In this document: positions 38,911 to 48,442 of the stretch, one piece after another
Position numbering within the stretch: position 1 is the first letter of the stretch
Layout of the letters: every line of letters starts with the position of its first letter
Source: Saccharomycopsis phalli
Taxonomy: Eukaryota; Ascomycota; Saccharomycetes; Ascoideales; Saccharomycopsidaceae
Length of the DNA stretch: 64,000 nt
Direction of reading: 5' to 3'
Assembly (NCBI GenBank): GCA_020342235.1
Contig: CP073216.1
Location: forward strand, 496,001-560,000
Position numbers and translations under genes: made by a program
The notes under the pieces: generated by a model
What the model saw: only the letters and a program-made list of their open reading frames with translations
Told to the model about the DNA's origin: nothing
Database searches by the model: none

Positions 38911-39978
38911 TTATAGAATCACCGCGTCGAAGAACAAAATTAAAAAGCCCAAGATCACGGACGCGTAGATTATAATCAAGCTGGACCTCCTGCTTTTCAC
39001 CTTGGCAGACTTTAACTCCTTATTTCCCTTTGAGACATTAAGTTCAGCCGACTCCTGCTCCTCCACCAATGTCTTTATCTGGTCTACCTGGGTCTCCACA
39101 TGCATAGATAACTCCCGCTGCAAACTTGCAATGTCGGATGCCGACTTCTGCAACTTTTTCACCTTCTGCAACTCGTTAAGCTTGGAGGTCAACAACTCGG
39201 AGTTCTCCGTTTCCAATTTCTGAAGCTCCTGCTGTGATAGGCTCGAAATGGTATCCTGGTACTGCTTGAGGTTCTCGTCATCTTGATCAATCTGTAGCTG
39301 CTCGTTAAAGCTCAAGTTCACCACCTCTGGCTCGCCCACAACTCCATGGCTATCGTTCAATTTTAGCTCGTGCGAGGTTTCTTCTAGTTTCCGATTCAAT
39401 CTCACAGTTTGCATGTCGCCAAGTATTAGTGACGCCTGCTTTAACTTTTGCCCAAGCGACCGGAGCACTCCCTCACGATGTTCATGCACCGTCTGATTGA
39501 CCTTTTGGTACTCGTCGACATTCAAGGTGAAGTTTATATAGCTCTTTACAAACTCCAACCTATTTTTATTCTCGCCAATCTTATCATTGAACCACAAACT
39601 GTCGCTCCGCTTGTTCTCATATGTCTCCAAGTGGTTTAATTTCTTGTTGAACTTGTGTAGTAGCAAGTTCGACTGCGTATCGAAAATGTCGCGCTCCTGG
39701 TCCGTGAACTTGCTGACTGACTCCTGATTCAAATCGTCGTCGTCGTCGTCGTCGTCGTCGTCAAAATCTCTGCCGGTGCCCGAGAGTAAATATCCAGGTT
39801 TGATGGAGCGCACAAGTGCAATGAACGCAGTGATTTCCCCATACAATTCTTTGCTCTCCTTATTGAAGGAGTCCTCGACATACAAGACAGGATTCGCCGG
39901 CTTCGGTGGCAATACTCCTAGGTTGCTCTCATTATATATGTCAAGACACTGGTGGAAAAACTGAGTTTGATCTGTCAT
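38911..39978 (-). CDS. UFE1: ER syntaxin (t-SNARE) Ufe1
   Basis: About 355 residues from the ATG at 39978 (MTDQTQFFHQCLDIYN); a longer frame from 40053 would add 25 poorly conserved residues. The C-terminus carries a Qa-SNARE motif (LQRELSMHVETQVDQIKTLVEEQ) and a single membrane anchor (SSLIIIYASVILGFLILFF) at the very end, as in Ufe1/syntaxin 18. Ufe1 receives Golgi-to-ER vesicles and takes part in ER fusion. Near residue 75 is a run of ten Asp encoded by a GAC/GTC trinucleotide repeat (about 39740-39770) that could vary between strains. Confidence 0.88.
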   Translation of the reverse strand: MTDQTQFFHQCLDIYNESNLGVLPPKPANPVLYVEDSFNKESKELYGEITAFIALVRSIKPGYLLSGTGRDFDDDDDDDDDDLNQESVSKFTDQERDIFDTQSNLLLHKFNKKLNHLETYENKRSDSLWFNDKIGENKNRLEFVKSYINFTLNVDEYQKVNQTVHEHREGVLRSLGQKLKQASLILGDMQTVRLNRKLEETSHELKLNDSHGVVGEPEVVNLSFNEQLQIDQDDENLKQYQDTISSLSQQELQKLETENSELLTSKLNELQKVKKLQKSASDIASLQRELSMHVETQVDQIKTLVEEQESAELNVSKGNKELKSAKVKSRRSSLIIIYASVILGFLILFFDAVIL

Positions 39979-40509
39979 TACTGCAAGCTGGCTCGTGGTT
40001 TGACTTTTACAGTGTGTATAGGGGCTCGTAACACCAGGGAGGATGTTTGCCATGGTTGACTGACTGGAGTAGATGCATGATACTAAGCATTTTCATAATC
40101 CCAACTCAATTGCCAGGCTTTGTGGTTTGGTATATACTAATTATTTCATATTCATGCTTTATTCATGCCTTGTCCATACCTATTCATGCCTACTTGTAAT
40201 GAAGAAAAGGGTTACCCTAAAAATCGATTTACCATCTGCTTGGCTCTCAGGAAACGGTCTAGCCAAGTCCATTTCCTCTCCACAATAACACCACGTTTTT
40301 CTCATGACCTCTGGTCATTGTCAAGGTCTTTATTGCCCTCCTTGAAACTTTGTTTTCTTTGTTCATTGTCTTTCATTGTCTTTCATACTTGCGTTTTGTC
40401 CAAAGAATGTGTCTTATCTTCACCAGATGTAGATAGTCAGAGTATTCTTTGAATAGTCAAGCGAATATATTTTGGTTATTTTACCAACTCGTATCCTAGT
40501 TACTATATT

Positions 40510-40605
40510 ACACTACTCATACCTTATACATCCTACTCATACCTTATTCATGCCTTTTCATACCTACTCGTACCATATTCATACCCCTCATACCCCTCAT
40601 ACCTT
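40510..40605. repeat. Degenerate CTCATACC/TTCATGCC repeat cluster
   Basis: At least seven imperfect copies of a unit of about 10-12 bp ending in CATACC or CATGCC. A second group lies at 40149-40195. The spacing is irregular, so this is a degenerate short-period array rather than a clean minisatellite. Confidence 0.7.
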
Positions 40606-40724
40606 CCATCTATACATTATTCCATTGCCCGAGTACTGAATAATGGAATATCACAACCATATCCTCTTCAAGTTAATTCCCCTGCACTACACTACCTGGT
40701 GCCCTGCCACACGTGACAAACTAT

Positions 40725-40744
40725 ACGCGAAAAGCACAACGCGT
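40725..40744. promoter_or_regulatory. MCB-type sites in the TMP1 promoter
   Basis: ACGCGA at 40725-40730 and a perfect MCB core ACGCGT at 40739-40744, 15 bp before the ATG. Thymidylate synthase is a classic MBF-controlled G1/S gene in yeasts, so the sites fit their gene. Confidence 0.75.
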
Positions 40745-40758
40745 CTCACAACTACCAA

Positions 40759-41661
40759 ATGACCATCGAAGCCCGAAATAAAGAAGAGCTCCAGTATCTT
40801 GAACTATGCCAGAAAATCATAGACGAGGGTGAAGACCGACCTGATCGAACGGGCACAGGAACACGGAGCTTGTTTGCGCCGCCACAGCTTCGGTTCAGCT
40901 TGAAAGACGACCAGTTCCCGTTACTCACTACGAAACGAGTGTTTTCCAAAGGCATTATCTTGGAGTTGCTCTGGTTCATACAGGGGTGCACCGATGGAAA
41001 GAAGTTGTTGGAGCAAGGGGTGAAGATCTGGGAAGGAAATGGCAGCCGGGAGTACTTGGACTCGATTGGATTGACCAAGAACCGCGAGGGAGATCTCGGG
41101 CCAGTGTATGGATTCCAGTGGCGGCACTTTGGAGCCGAGTACAAGGACTGCGACTCGGACTATTCGGGCCAGGGCGTGGACCAATTGGCTGAGGTGATAC
41201 ATAAGCTCAAGACCAATCCATACGACCGAAGAATAATAATGAGTGCGTGGAACCCTCCCGACTTTGCTAAAATGGCTCTCCCGCCATGCCATGTGTTTAG
41301 CCAGTTCTACGTGAACTTCCCCAAGAAGGGACGACCGCAGTTGTCGTGTCTCTTGTACCAGCGGTCATGTGACATGGGGCTTGGGGTGCCGTTCAATATT
41401 GCGTCGTACGCGTTGTTGACGAAGATGATTGCCAAGGTATGCGACATGGACTGTGGCGAATTCATCCACACCATGGGGGACGCACACGTGTATAAGGACC
41501 ATATTGATGCCTTGAAGGAGCAGATTGCACGTGAGCCGCGGGCGTTCCCGACGTTGAAGATCACCAGGGACGTGACGTCGATTGACGACTTTAGGTACGA
41601 GGACTTTGAAATTGCAGACTACAATCCTCACGGGCGCATTAAAATGAACATGAGTGTGTAG
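40759..41661 (+). CDS. TMP1: Thymidylate synthase
   Basis: A 300-residue thymidylate synthase (S. cerevisiae Cdc21 304), which converts dUMP to dTMP with methylene-THF as methyl donor. Clear landmarks are [34 protein letters not shown], the catalytic Cys in [12 protein letters not shown], the dUMP-binding [21 protein letters not shown] and [15 protein letters not shown] saw no in-frame CTG codon. The nearby MTD1 gene belongs to the same one-carbon pathway. The ATG at 40759 follows MCB sites. Same strand as VPS5. Confidence 0.97.
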   Translation: MTIEARNKEELQYLELCQKIIDEGEDRPDRTGTGTRSLFAPPQLRFSLKDDQFPLLTTKRVFSKGIILELLWFIQGCTDGKKLLEQGVKIWEGNGSREYLDSIGLTKNREGDLGPVYGFQWRHFGAEYKDCDSDYSGQGVDQLAEVIHKLKTNPYDRRIIMSAWNPPDFAKMALPPCHVFSQFYVNFPKKGRPQLSCLLYQRSCDMGLGVPFNIASYALLTKMIAKVCDMDCGEFIHTMGDAHVYKDHIDALKEQIAREPRAFPTLKITRDVTSIDDFRYEDFEIADYNPHGRIKMNMSV

Positions 41662-41752
41662 AAAATTTATGTGATGCATTTCCCGTAGCCGGGGGTTACC
41701 CTCTCAGATATATATGACACTTGTGGGTTGCCTCCACAGGAAACCCAATATC

Positions 41753-43717
41753 ATGGCTGACGAGGATCTTACTGCGTCGCATTGGGGCGACGTTTTCACC
41801 GGCAGCAGAAATGAGTTTGGGTCGGTGATGCCTAATATCTTGCATGACGACGAGTTTGCTCCGCCCAACTTTGACGACATGTCTCATGAGTCTATCTCAG
41901 AGGAACAGCCAGAAGAACATCCAGAAGAACCGTTGCAAGAGCATGTGGAAGATGACGAGGAGGAGAGAGAAGTGAAAGGCTCTGTGGGGCAAAGCGAATC
42001 CGAGAAATTGGAAGCCAGATTCAAGTCCAGCAACTTGATTTCGTCCTTGACCAAGGATGTAGACGACTCGCCATTGAACACCACCGACATCCCGGAACCA
42101 ACAAAGGGCAACGCATTGTTTGAGAACCTGGTGCTATCTGACGGGAAATTCGATGCTTTTGGAGCAAGCGATGGCGCAGAACCCAAGATCGCCAAACCCA
42201 GTCACCCCATCAAAATGTACAAGGCTCCGCGTGTGAGACGGTATCGGCCGTCAGTCAGCCAAAAGTCAGAGGAGAGCTTGGGGCCATTGGGAGAGCTGCT
42301 CAAGACGAATTTGCAGGTAACTGAGAAGCGCGTTCTCACTCCTTCAGAACAGCTCGTCAACTCTGCCGAATCACCATTGTATGACCGAGAAGTGACCCAC
42401 AAGCAATTGACAGACAATCCAAACATCAGCCAGCAAATCGGTGAGTTCTTCCAGAACCGCGAGTCTCAGTCTTTGAAACCCACATTGAAGCGTCCCGAAC
42501 CAGACTCTAATTTGACCAAGTTTGACATCAATGTTGGAGACCCAACTAAAGTAGGCGACATCGCCTCCGCGCACATTGTCTACACAATCAGAACCGTGAC
42601 AGAAGAAGGCGTTTTGAGCCTGAGCGAAGTCGTAGTCACAAGACGGTACAAGGACTTCCGGTGGTTGTACCACCAATTACAGGCAAACAACCAGGGGTAC
42701 ATTATCCCGCCGCCGCCATTGAAGCAGGCTGTCGGGCGATTTAACGAACAATTCATCGAGAACCGTCGGTTCTCGCTCGAAAAGATGCTACAAAAGATTG
42801 GGCAGAACTCCGTGTTGCAAAAGGACCCCGATTTCATCATGTTCCTTCAGTCGGCAAACTTTGCCGCAGAGTCCAAGGAGCGTGAAAAGGTCACGGGCTC
42901 GGGGGCCTCAAACGGGGGTGCGGAGGACTTTGATCTCACCAGCGGAGGCTCAAGTGCCGGCTCGGGGTTTATGAGTGCTATTGGCGGAGCATTTTCGTCG
43001 TTTTCCAGCAAGGCAGTGGATACAGATGACTATTTCATAGAGCAGAAGGTCCACATTGAGGACCTAGATCTACAATTGAAGGCATTCTATAGAAACTTTG
43101 AATTAATTTGTCAGCAGAGAAACGAGTTGAGTGCCGTGACAGAGGAATTTGCAAACGCAGTGAACGCCTTGGCCGAGATCGAGACGTCAAAATCAACCAG
43201 CGTGTTGCTCGCCCAGTTTTCCCAGACGCAAATGAGAATAAAAGAGCTTCTAGAACGCCAGAGCATGCAAGATTTGATCACGTTGGGCTCGGTTCTCGAC
43301 GAATATATAAGACTCTTGGGCTCGATCCGCTCGGTGTTCCTGCAGCGCCACAAGGCACTTGCCATGAGCTCGAACGCCGACTACGAACTAAACAAGAAAC
43401 AGCAGTCGTTGGACAAGTACATCAAGAACCACAGAAACCAGGTCGACAAGATTGAGGCGTTGAAGCGCGAGGTGGCCACCTACGAGACCAAAAGCTTGAA
43501 TCTCAAGGTCAAGTTCGATGATATCTCGCAGATTATCAAAAAGGAGATGGCCCGGTTTGAGTTTGATAAGATTGACGACTTTAGAAACGCAATCGAGACG
43601 TTCTTGGAGAGCCTCATTGAAAGCCAAAAGGAGGCCATTGAGTTGTGGGAGACATTTTATGAGAGACAGAAGTTGGACGAGATCAACGACGTGAAACTAG
43701 ATGGCCAGGCACTCTAG
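41753..43717 (+). CDS. VPS5: Retromer sorting nexin Vps5
   Basis: About 654 residues from the ATG at 41753 (MADEDLTASHWGDVF); an in-frame ATG at 41714 would add 13 residues but lies in a TATATAT stretch close to the TMP1 stop. An acidic N-terminal third is followed by a PX domain (about 275-390: VGDPTKVGDIASAHIVYTI, RRYKDFRWLYHQLQ, IIPPPPLKQAVGRF) that binds PI3P, and a BAR domain to the end. Vps5 pairs with Vps17 in the retromer membrane-bending subcomplex for endosome-to-Golgi retrieval. Its stop shares a CTAG with that of RRN11. Confidence 0.92.
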   Translation: MADEDLTASHWGDVFTGSRNEFGSVMPNILHDDEFAPPNFDDMSHESISEEQPEEHPEEPLQEHVEDDEEEREVKGSVGQSESEKLEARFKSSNLISSLTKDVDDSPLNTTDIPEPTKGNALFENLVLSDGKFDAFGASDGAEPKIAKPSHPIKMYKAPRVRRYRPSVSQKSEESLGPLGELLKTNLQVTEKRVLTPSEQLVNSAESPLYDREVTHKQLTDNPNISQQIGEFFQNRESQSLKPTLKRPEPDSNLTKFDINVGDPTKVGDIASAHIVYTIRTVTEEGVLSLSEVVVTRRYKDFRWLYHQLQANNQGYIIPPPPLKQAVGRFNEQFIENRRFSLEKMLQKIGQNSVLQKDPDFIMFLQSANFAAESKEREKVTGSGASNGGAEDFDLTSGGSSAGSGFMSAIGGAFSSFSSKAVDTDDYFIEQKVHIEDLDLQLKAFYRNFELICQQRNELSAVTEEFANAVNALAEIETSKSTSVLLAQFSQTQMRIKELLERQSMQDLITLGSVLDEYIRLLGSIRSVFLQRHKALAMSSNADYELNKKQQSLDKYIKNHRNQVDKIEALKREVATYETKSLNLKVKFDDISQIIKKEMARFEFDKIDDFRNAIETFLESLIESQKEAIELWETFYERQKLDEINDVKLDGQAL

Positions 43718-44853
43718 CCAAACATATCGAAAGAGTACCGGTTTTGGGTAAAGAAGTCCTCTACATCTTCTGCTTCTTCTGGCTGCGGCTCGGTATCCGA
43801 CTCCTCGGGCTGTGGCTCAGTGTCCGATTCCACCTCAGACTGAGGATCATTATCTGACTGCTCGTCTGACTCAGACTCCAGATGCTGCATCGCTTCATCG
43901 TCCTCATCACTTTCGTCACTTGTGGCTTCCCGAATAGTGTCATTAATAAATATCTCTTTATACTGCTTTTCAATTCTTAACGTATCATAAACAAACAACG
44001 AATCCTTGGCGAGATCGCGTCTCAACTGTTGGAACTTTTCCTGTAGTTGGCCAAGCTTTTCTCTCTGCTCCTTGGTGCTGTAGTACCTCAACTGGTAAAG
44101 TACATGGATCATGTAAATGTACTTGTAGCTCGCAGACGAATTAAACGAATTTTGCAATACAAAGTCTTCAATTGTGTCTGTGATTTTTTTAAATCTTGTC
44201 TCCATTGACTCAACCGTGCAACTCAATCTCTCATACAAGGTTAGGCTCGTCACCCTGCTCCATAAATACGTACTGGCAATCGTAGTGTACATGTGCTGGT
44301 TATTTTTGGTCTGAACTGTGAATTTCACTAGCCACTGTAGAAACTTTTCAGCCTTTCTTTGTGATATCAACCCAAGCTGCTTGGCAGCCAGCGGTTCATC
44401 ACTTATTGGCTGACCAAGCGATACGGAAGGTGTATCTGGGAGCAAGCCGTCTCGTAGCTTTATCTCGTCCAACTTTGATAATATTTGTAAGCCAATTGGC
44501 CATAGAAGATCAAAGTCAATCGACTTTGGCTGAGAAATGTAAAGTTTGACATAGACAAAGAACACCTTGTATGCGCTATACCATTGGTTTCGTAATATGG
44601 ATGTGTGCAACAATCTATTTAGTATATTTAAGTGGGTCTTGTGAAACGAATCTGAAATGCTTCTATCTTTACTATCTCGACGACTCTTCTTGGGCAATAA
44701 TTCGTAGCCTCTGTGCAAAATTGCAAACTGCTTTCTGAGGCCAGTACTGCCAGTTGAAGGCTCGCAATTAGTTGCCTTGAACTCTGCTATCAATTTCCTA
44801 AGCTTGTACTTTCGGTTATTATCATAGCCAAACCTACTGGCATTCAGAAACAT
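43714..44853 (-). CDS. RRN11: Probable RNA polymerase I core factor subunit Rrn11
   Basis: A 379-residue helical protein. The block HLNILNRLLHTSILRNQWYSAYK with the following FDLLWPIGLQIL (about residues 70-125) resembles the TPR-like region I remember in yeast Rrn11 (LRTLNRLLHASVL...AYK). The C-terminus is very acidic with repeated ESDTEPQPE units. Rrn11 forms the core factor with Rrn6 and Rrn7 at the rDNA promoter. The protein is shorter than S. cerevisiae Rrn11 (507). The symbol is a best guess from that block. The gene overlaps VPS5 by the 4-bp CTAG that supplies both stops. Confidence 0.55.
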   Translation of the reverse strand: MFLNASRFGYDNNRKYKLRKLIAEFKATNCEPSTGSTGLRKQFAILHRGYELLPKKSRRDSKDRSISDSFHKTHLNILNRLLHTSILRNQWYSAYKVFFVYVKLYISQPKSIDFDLLWPIGLQILSKLDEIKLRDGLLPDTPSVSLGQPISDEPLAAKQLGLISQRKAEKFLQWLVKFTVQTKNNQHMYTTIASTYLWSRVTSLTLYERLSCTVESMETRFKKITDTIEDFVLQNSFNSSASYKYIYMIHVLYQLRYYSTKEQREKLGQLQEKFQQLRRDLAKDSLFVYDTLRIEKQYKEIFINDTIREATSDESDEDDEAMQHLESESDEQSDNDPQSEVESDTEPQPEESDTEPQPEEAEDVEDFFTQNRYSFDMFG

Positions 44854-44915
44854 TGTTTACCAATGTGCATTTCGTGCAGTACCTTATAGTTTTGGTGTTG
44901 GGGTGTCTGGAACTA

Positions 44916-44949
44916 ATAAACAAACAAACACACTTTGGCGTTTGTTTAC
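44916..44949. promoter_or_regulatory. Forkhead-like sites upstream of the SUMO-like-domain gene
   Basis: ATAAACA with following AACAAAC at 44916 on, and TGTTTAC (reverse GTAAACA) at 44943-44949, 7 bp before the ATG. Both match RTAAAYA. They lie in the 102-bp spacer shared with RRN11. Confidence 0.4.
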
Positions 44950-44955
44950 CTCGGC

Positions 44956-47943
44956 ATGGCTAAACCAGAAGATATCATATATCTCCAATTGAGATTCTAT
45001 GACCACGAGATTGATGGAGCAAATCCGCCAAAAAAGTATGAAAGAGAGGATTTTACCTATTTCAAAGTGAAATTGCTGGGTAAGTTTGCATCCTTGGTAA
45101 AGAGGTTTGCAACTATGAACAAACACGACCCCAACGATTTGACATTCTACAGCAACAAAAGGTTTCTTGTTCCCAACAAGACAATGAAAGAGCTAGGATT
45201 GAATGATAACGACGTGATTATAGTCAAGCGCGTCATGCCCATATACCTACAAATCCTTTCCAATGCTGGAATGTTAAACAAACTTCCGTTTGCAAATATC
45301 GGGAGCACACTAGTAAAAGTGGAGGACGACGCCACTATACATGATATCTACAATGTGTTTTTAGCACACTTACGTATTACTGACGCTGAGTCACAGCTAC
45401 GAACAGTCGACCAAAGAAGCATTGAGTTCTTCCGATACGATTCGTCGGAAAATGTCAGTATGTTAAAGAAAATATACAACTTGGGCCAAAGCGCAAGGGA
45501 ATTAAACATAGTTCCGGGCAGTGTCATTATAGTTATTGCGAACCCACAACAGATGGATTATCTTCATAGTAAATTGTTAGAGTTTACGAACATAAACAAG
45601 GTCCCGGGAACGGTTCGCGCAATTGCTGCTAACGATCATATCAAGGGAGTTGCACAAATGCAACAGGCACTTTCTGAAACCCGGTCTAGATTTTCAGAGA
45701 TACATCAGAAACTCTCTCAGTCTCAATTGGAAGTCTCGAGATTAAATGGCGTCATTGAAAAACTACGGCTGGCCAAGTCCGAGCCTGTACTGAACCAACA
45801 AGAATTATACAACAGAATGAAGCAACTAGAAAATCTCTTAGTCCAGAAGGTGACATTGCTTAATAGCGCTCAGACAGATAAAAGAAAGTTACTAGAGGAG
45901 ATGACCTTCTTTAAAAAGTTATCGGAGACTCAGAACTCCAACATGCAGGCGAAGGATATAGCAATCGAGAATTTAAAAGCCCAGGTAGTTGAATTGAAAC
46001 TGACTTTCGAGAAGGAAAGGCTAAATTTTAGGAAACATACTGATTATGTTGAAAGTATGTTGATGGACTTGAAGTTGAAGGTTAACGATAAGGCTATTAT
46101 GATTAAGGGCTTGGAAGATACAGCCAAAGCCACGGATTCACAGCACCGGAAATTTATTGAAAGCAACTACAGGGAAATACTGGCCTTTATGCAGAAGATC
46201 GCCGGTAAGGGACAGCAGGTGGCTTCTCAGTTAAATAAAATAATATCAGTGTATAATCCTGCAAACGAGAAGCTATTTGCTGAAATAAGCGTTGACCCAA
46301 TTGACTTTTTGTATCTCAATTTGATCATTGACTCAGCAGATGTCCCTGCTGAATTCAGCAAACTCAATCCGACCGAAGCCACAACCAGACCAATACCTGA
46401 AAAGCAATTTTTAAATAATGACGAAAAATTGCTAGCAATATTCAAATGTTTGCATGCAAGTAGTAAGAATTTAAATATTTATGAAATTTCTCAGAAGGTT
46501 GAAATACCAGCGGATGAAGTGGGTTTAATGCTTGCCACATATGGCCAAACGGTTGATTCTCAACTGAACGATCCATATTATATTTTGGAAAAAGTATGGA
46601 ACTCAACTGACAAATCACACTCATATCGTTATTCTGGGATTAATCCATCCCATATATCCTACCCTATCTCAGAAATTAATGGCGAAATTCCAAAATTGAA
46701 AAATAACTCTTTCTTACAGACACTTGAAACTGTACCCCAAATTGGAAAATTCTTTCATAATTTGGAGTTGGTGAAGTCCAATATTGAGGGCGTGACGATA
46801 CCACAAATCAATAACGCGTCCAAGAACTTGGTCAATGTGTTACGGGTAATTGATAAGTTCAGATCTAGAGAAATGGAACTAATTCAGCAAAAGGAAGAAC
46901 TAGTTGGTAAGTTTAAGGAAGAATTGAGGGTAGCTGCGGATAAAGTCAGTTTTGTCAATAGCTATCAAAACCGGTTAGATTCTTTATCGGCAGAACTTGG
47001 TCGATTGAAGGATGACAAATTGAATTTTGAAAATGATAATAGCGTTTTCAAGAGATTTGAAAGTTATTTAGAGGATAAGCCAGCTCCTCTTGCTCTTCCC
47101 TCGAGTTTAGTTGGAATTGTACAACCTTTGTCACATGAAGTACTGCTGGTTGAAGCACTACCTAATACCAAAGAAACACAAAATGGTGAAGACAAAGCGC
47201 AGCCCAGAGCTCGCGAAACACAGCTGAATAATATTGAAGATCAAACAAGGATGGATGAAAAGCCTCCTTTGGCAGAAACACCAAAGTCTGTTGCAATACC
47301 TGAGGTGGTGGAAATCACAGAACCAGTTGAGATAATACAGCACGACAAGGTAGTAACGTCTGTACAAGAATTATGTGATACAGATGGAGCATTGGAGATA
47401 GACTTGACGGATCCGCAAGATGGAGCAGAAAAAGAGAAGGAAAATCAGAATACACAGCCACCCCTGATGAAAAACAGACAAAGGGATGATGATGATGATG
47501 ATGATGATGAGACTGACGGCATACCTCTAGCAAAACGGCTAAAATGGTCGCAGTCACAAGAAGATGGGAAGGATAAAAATAATACGGAAGTAAGTGTTTT
47601 GGGTTCCCAGGCAAATAATACTATTGGAGTCGGAAGCAGTATAATAGGAAATGAAAACACGACCGCTGAGAACTCTTCCAAGAATTCAGACATGTATTTG
47701 AATATCAAAATTGAGCTCTCGGGTCATCTTCCTATTTTCTTCAAAATCAAAAAGCACACCAAACTCAAAAGAATATTAAAGTACTACGTGGAGAAGGCCT
47801 CAGCCAACCCGGATAGTAAACTCACTGAGAAAGAATTAGCAAACGTCAAGTTTTCTGTTGCAGGAATAAGCATCACAGATTATAATCAAAGACTACAGGA
47901 TTTGGGTCTCAAGGATTACTCTATAATAACTGCCTCTATTTAA
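44956..47943 (+). CDS. Coiled-coil protein with three SUMO/ubiquitin-like domains
   Basis: A 995-residue protein from the ATG at 44956 (the frame opens at a TTG). I do not recognise a named orthologue. Residues about 8-93 look like a SUMO-like fold (strands IIYLQLRFYDH and FTYFKVKLLG, then VPNKTMKELGLNDNDVIIVKR). Residues 94-196 look like a second. Residues 914-995 form a third that resembles Rad60/Esc2 SUMO-like domains (FFKIKKHTKLKRILKYYVEK, QDLGLKDYSIITASI). Coiled coils fill about 230-405 and 620-695, with a possible winged-helix segment near 485-535. Before the last domain are SIM-like EIDLTDPQD and VVEITEPVEI and a run of eight Asp. It may be a SUMO-pathway scaffold or a chromosome protein; that is inference. 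Confidence 0.75.
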   Translation: MAKPEDIIYLQLRFYDHEIDGANPPKKYEREDFTYFKVKLLGKFASLVKRFATMNKHDPNDLTFYSNKRFLVPNKTMKELGLNDNDVIIVKRVMPIYLQILSNAGMLNKLPFANIGSTLVKVEDDATIHDIYNVFLAHLRITDAESQLRTVDQRSIEFFRYDSSENVSMLKKIYNLGQSARELNIVPGSVIIVIANPQQMDYLHSKLLEFTNINKVPGTVRAIAANDHIKGVAQMQQALSETRSRFSEIHQKLSQSQLEVSRLNGVIEKLRLAKSEPVLNQQELYNRMKQLENLLVQKVTLLNSAQTDKRKLLEEMTFFKKLSETQNSNMQAKDIAIENLKAQVVELKLTFEKERLNFRKHTDYVESMLMDLKLKVNDKAIMIKGLEDTAKATDSQHRKFIESNYREILAFMQKIAGKGQQVASQLNKIISVYNPANEKLFAEISVDPIDFLYLNLIIDSADVPAEFSKLNPTEATTRPIPEKQFLNNDEKLLAIFKCLHASSKNLNIYEISQKVEIPADEVGLMLATYGQTVDSQLNDPYYILEKVWNSTDKSHSYRYSGINPSHISYPISEINGEIPKLKNNSFLQTLETVPQIGKFFHNLELVKSNIEGVTIPQINNASKNLVNVLRVIDKFRSREMELIQQKEELVGKFKEELRVAADKVSFVNSYQNRLDSLSAELGRLKDDKLNFENDNSVFKRFESYLEDKPAPLALPSSLVGIVQPLSHEVLLVEALPNTKETQNGEDKAQPRARETQLNNIEDQTRMDEKPPLAETPKSVAIPEVVEITEPVEIIQHDKVVTSVQELCDTDGALEIDLTDPQDGAEKEKENQNTQPPLMKNRQRDDDDDDDDETDGIPLAKRLKWSQSQEDGKDKNNTEVSVLGSQANNTIGVGSSIIGNENTTAENSSKNSDMYLNIKIELSGHLPIFFKIKKHTKLKRILKYYVEKASANPDSKLTEKELANVKFSVAGISITDYNQRLQDLGLKDYSIITASI

Positions 47944-48442
47944 TGAATCACATAGCTGGCTTGCATGTAGGTATTGATGTCCACTTTCCGGATTAGGCGA
48001 AAAATAATAGGTTATGAGCCCATTGAGTGGCTGCACGGAGGCTGCAGGGCGGCGGCGTTGCACAAACCAGACTATACTGGTGTGGAATTTTGTTTGCTTG
48101 ATCACATTGTTTTTTCTTTTTCTGGTTGACCACCTATATAACTCCTATATTGATCTCAACGTGTTTGTGTGAAATCGATCGAAAATAACTCAGAATAAAG
48201 CGAATATTTATTTCAGGGTCTTAAGAAATTAATAAGATACTTGAAAAAAAAAACAATAAAAATAGCTGGTCTTACGTATTACTAATAGGCTTTCTATTAA
48301 AGGTAACGTACGTCTCTCAATCAAGTTTTTTACAAAACCCTCGTCATATACAAGAGTGACATCATTTACAATTTCAGGATTTCTGGTAATTCTTTGAATA
48401 AAATAAGTCATTGATATTAAATTGCAGGCTTCTTTGATCAAC
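47944..48442. other. Spacer upstream of PAL1
   Basis: About 500 bp. The minus strand holds an open frame of 71 codons (48229-48444) whose ATG overlaps that of PAL1; the rest shows an A10 tract near 48245 and nothing else recognisable. Confidence 0.5.

Larger units (their letters stand above)
39979..40758. other. Divergent spacer UFE1-TMP1 with degenerate TCAT(A/G)CC repeats
   Basis: About 780 bp. It carries many copies of TCATACC/TCATGCC in two groups (40149-40195, 40510-40605), a CACGTG at 40710-40715 and MCB-type sites close to TMP1. No gene was seen. Confidence 0.6.

Noticed and set aside
41714-41752. Upstream ATG as VPS5 start
   Set aside because: It lies in a TATATAT stretch only 52 bp after the TMP1 stop and adds residues without family likeness; the ATG at 41753 is better.
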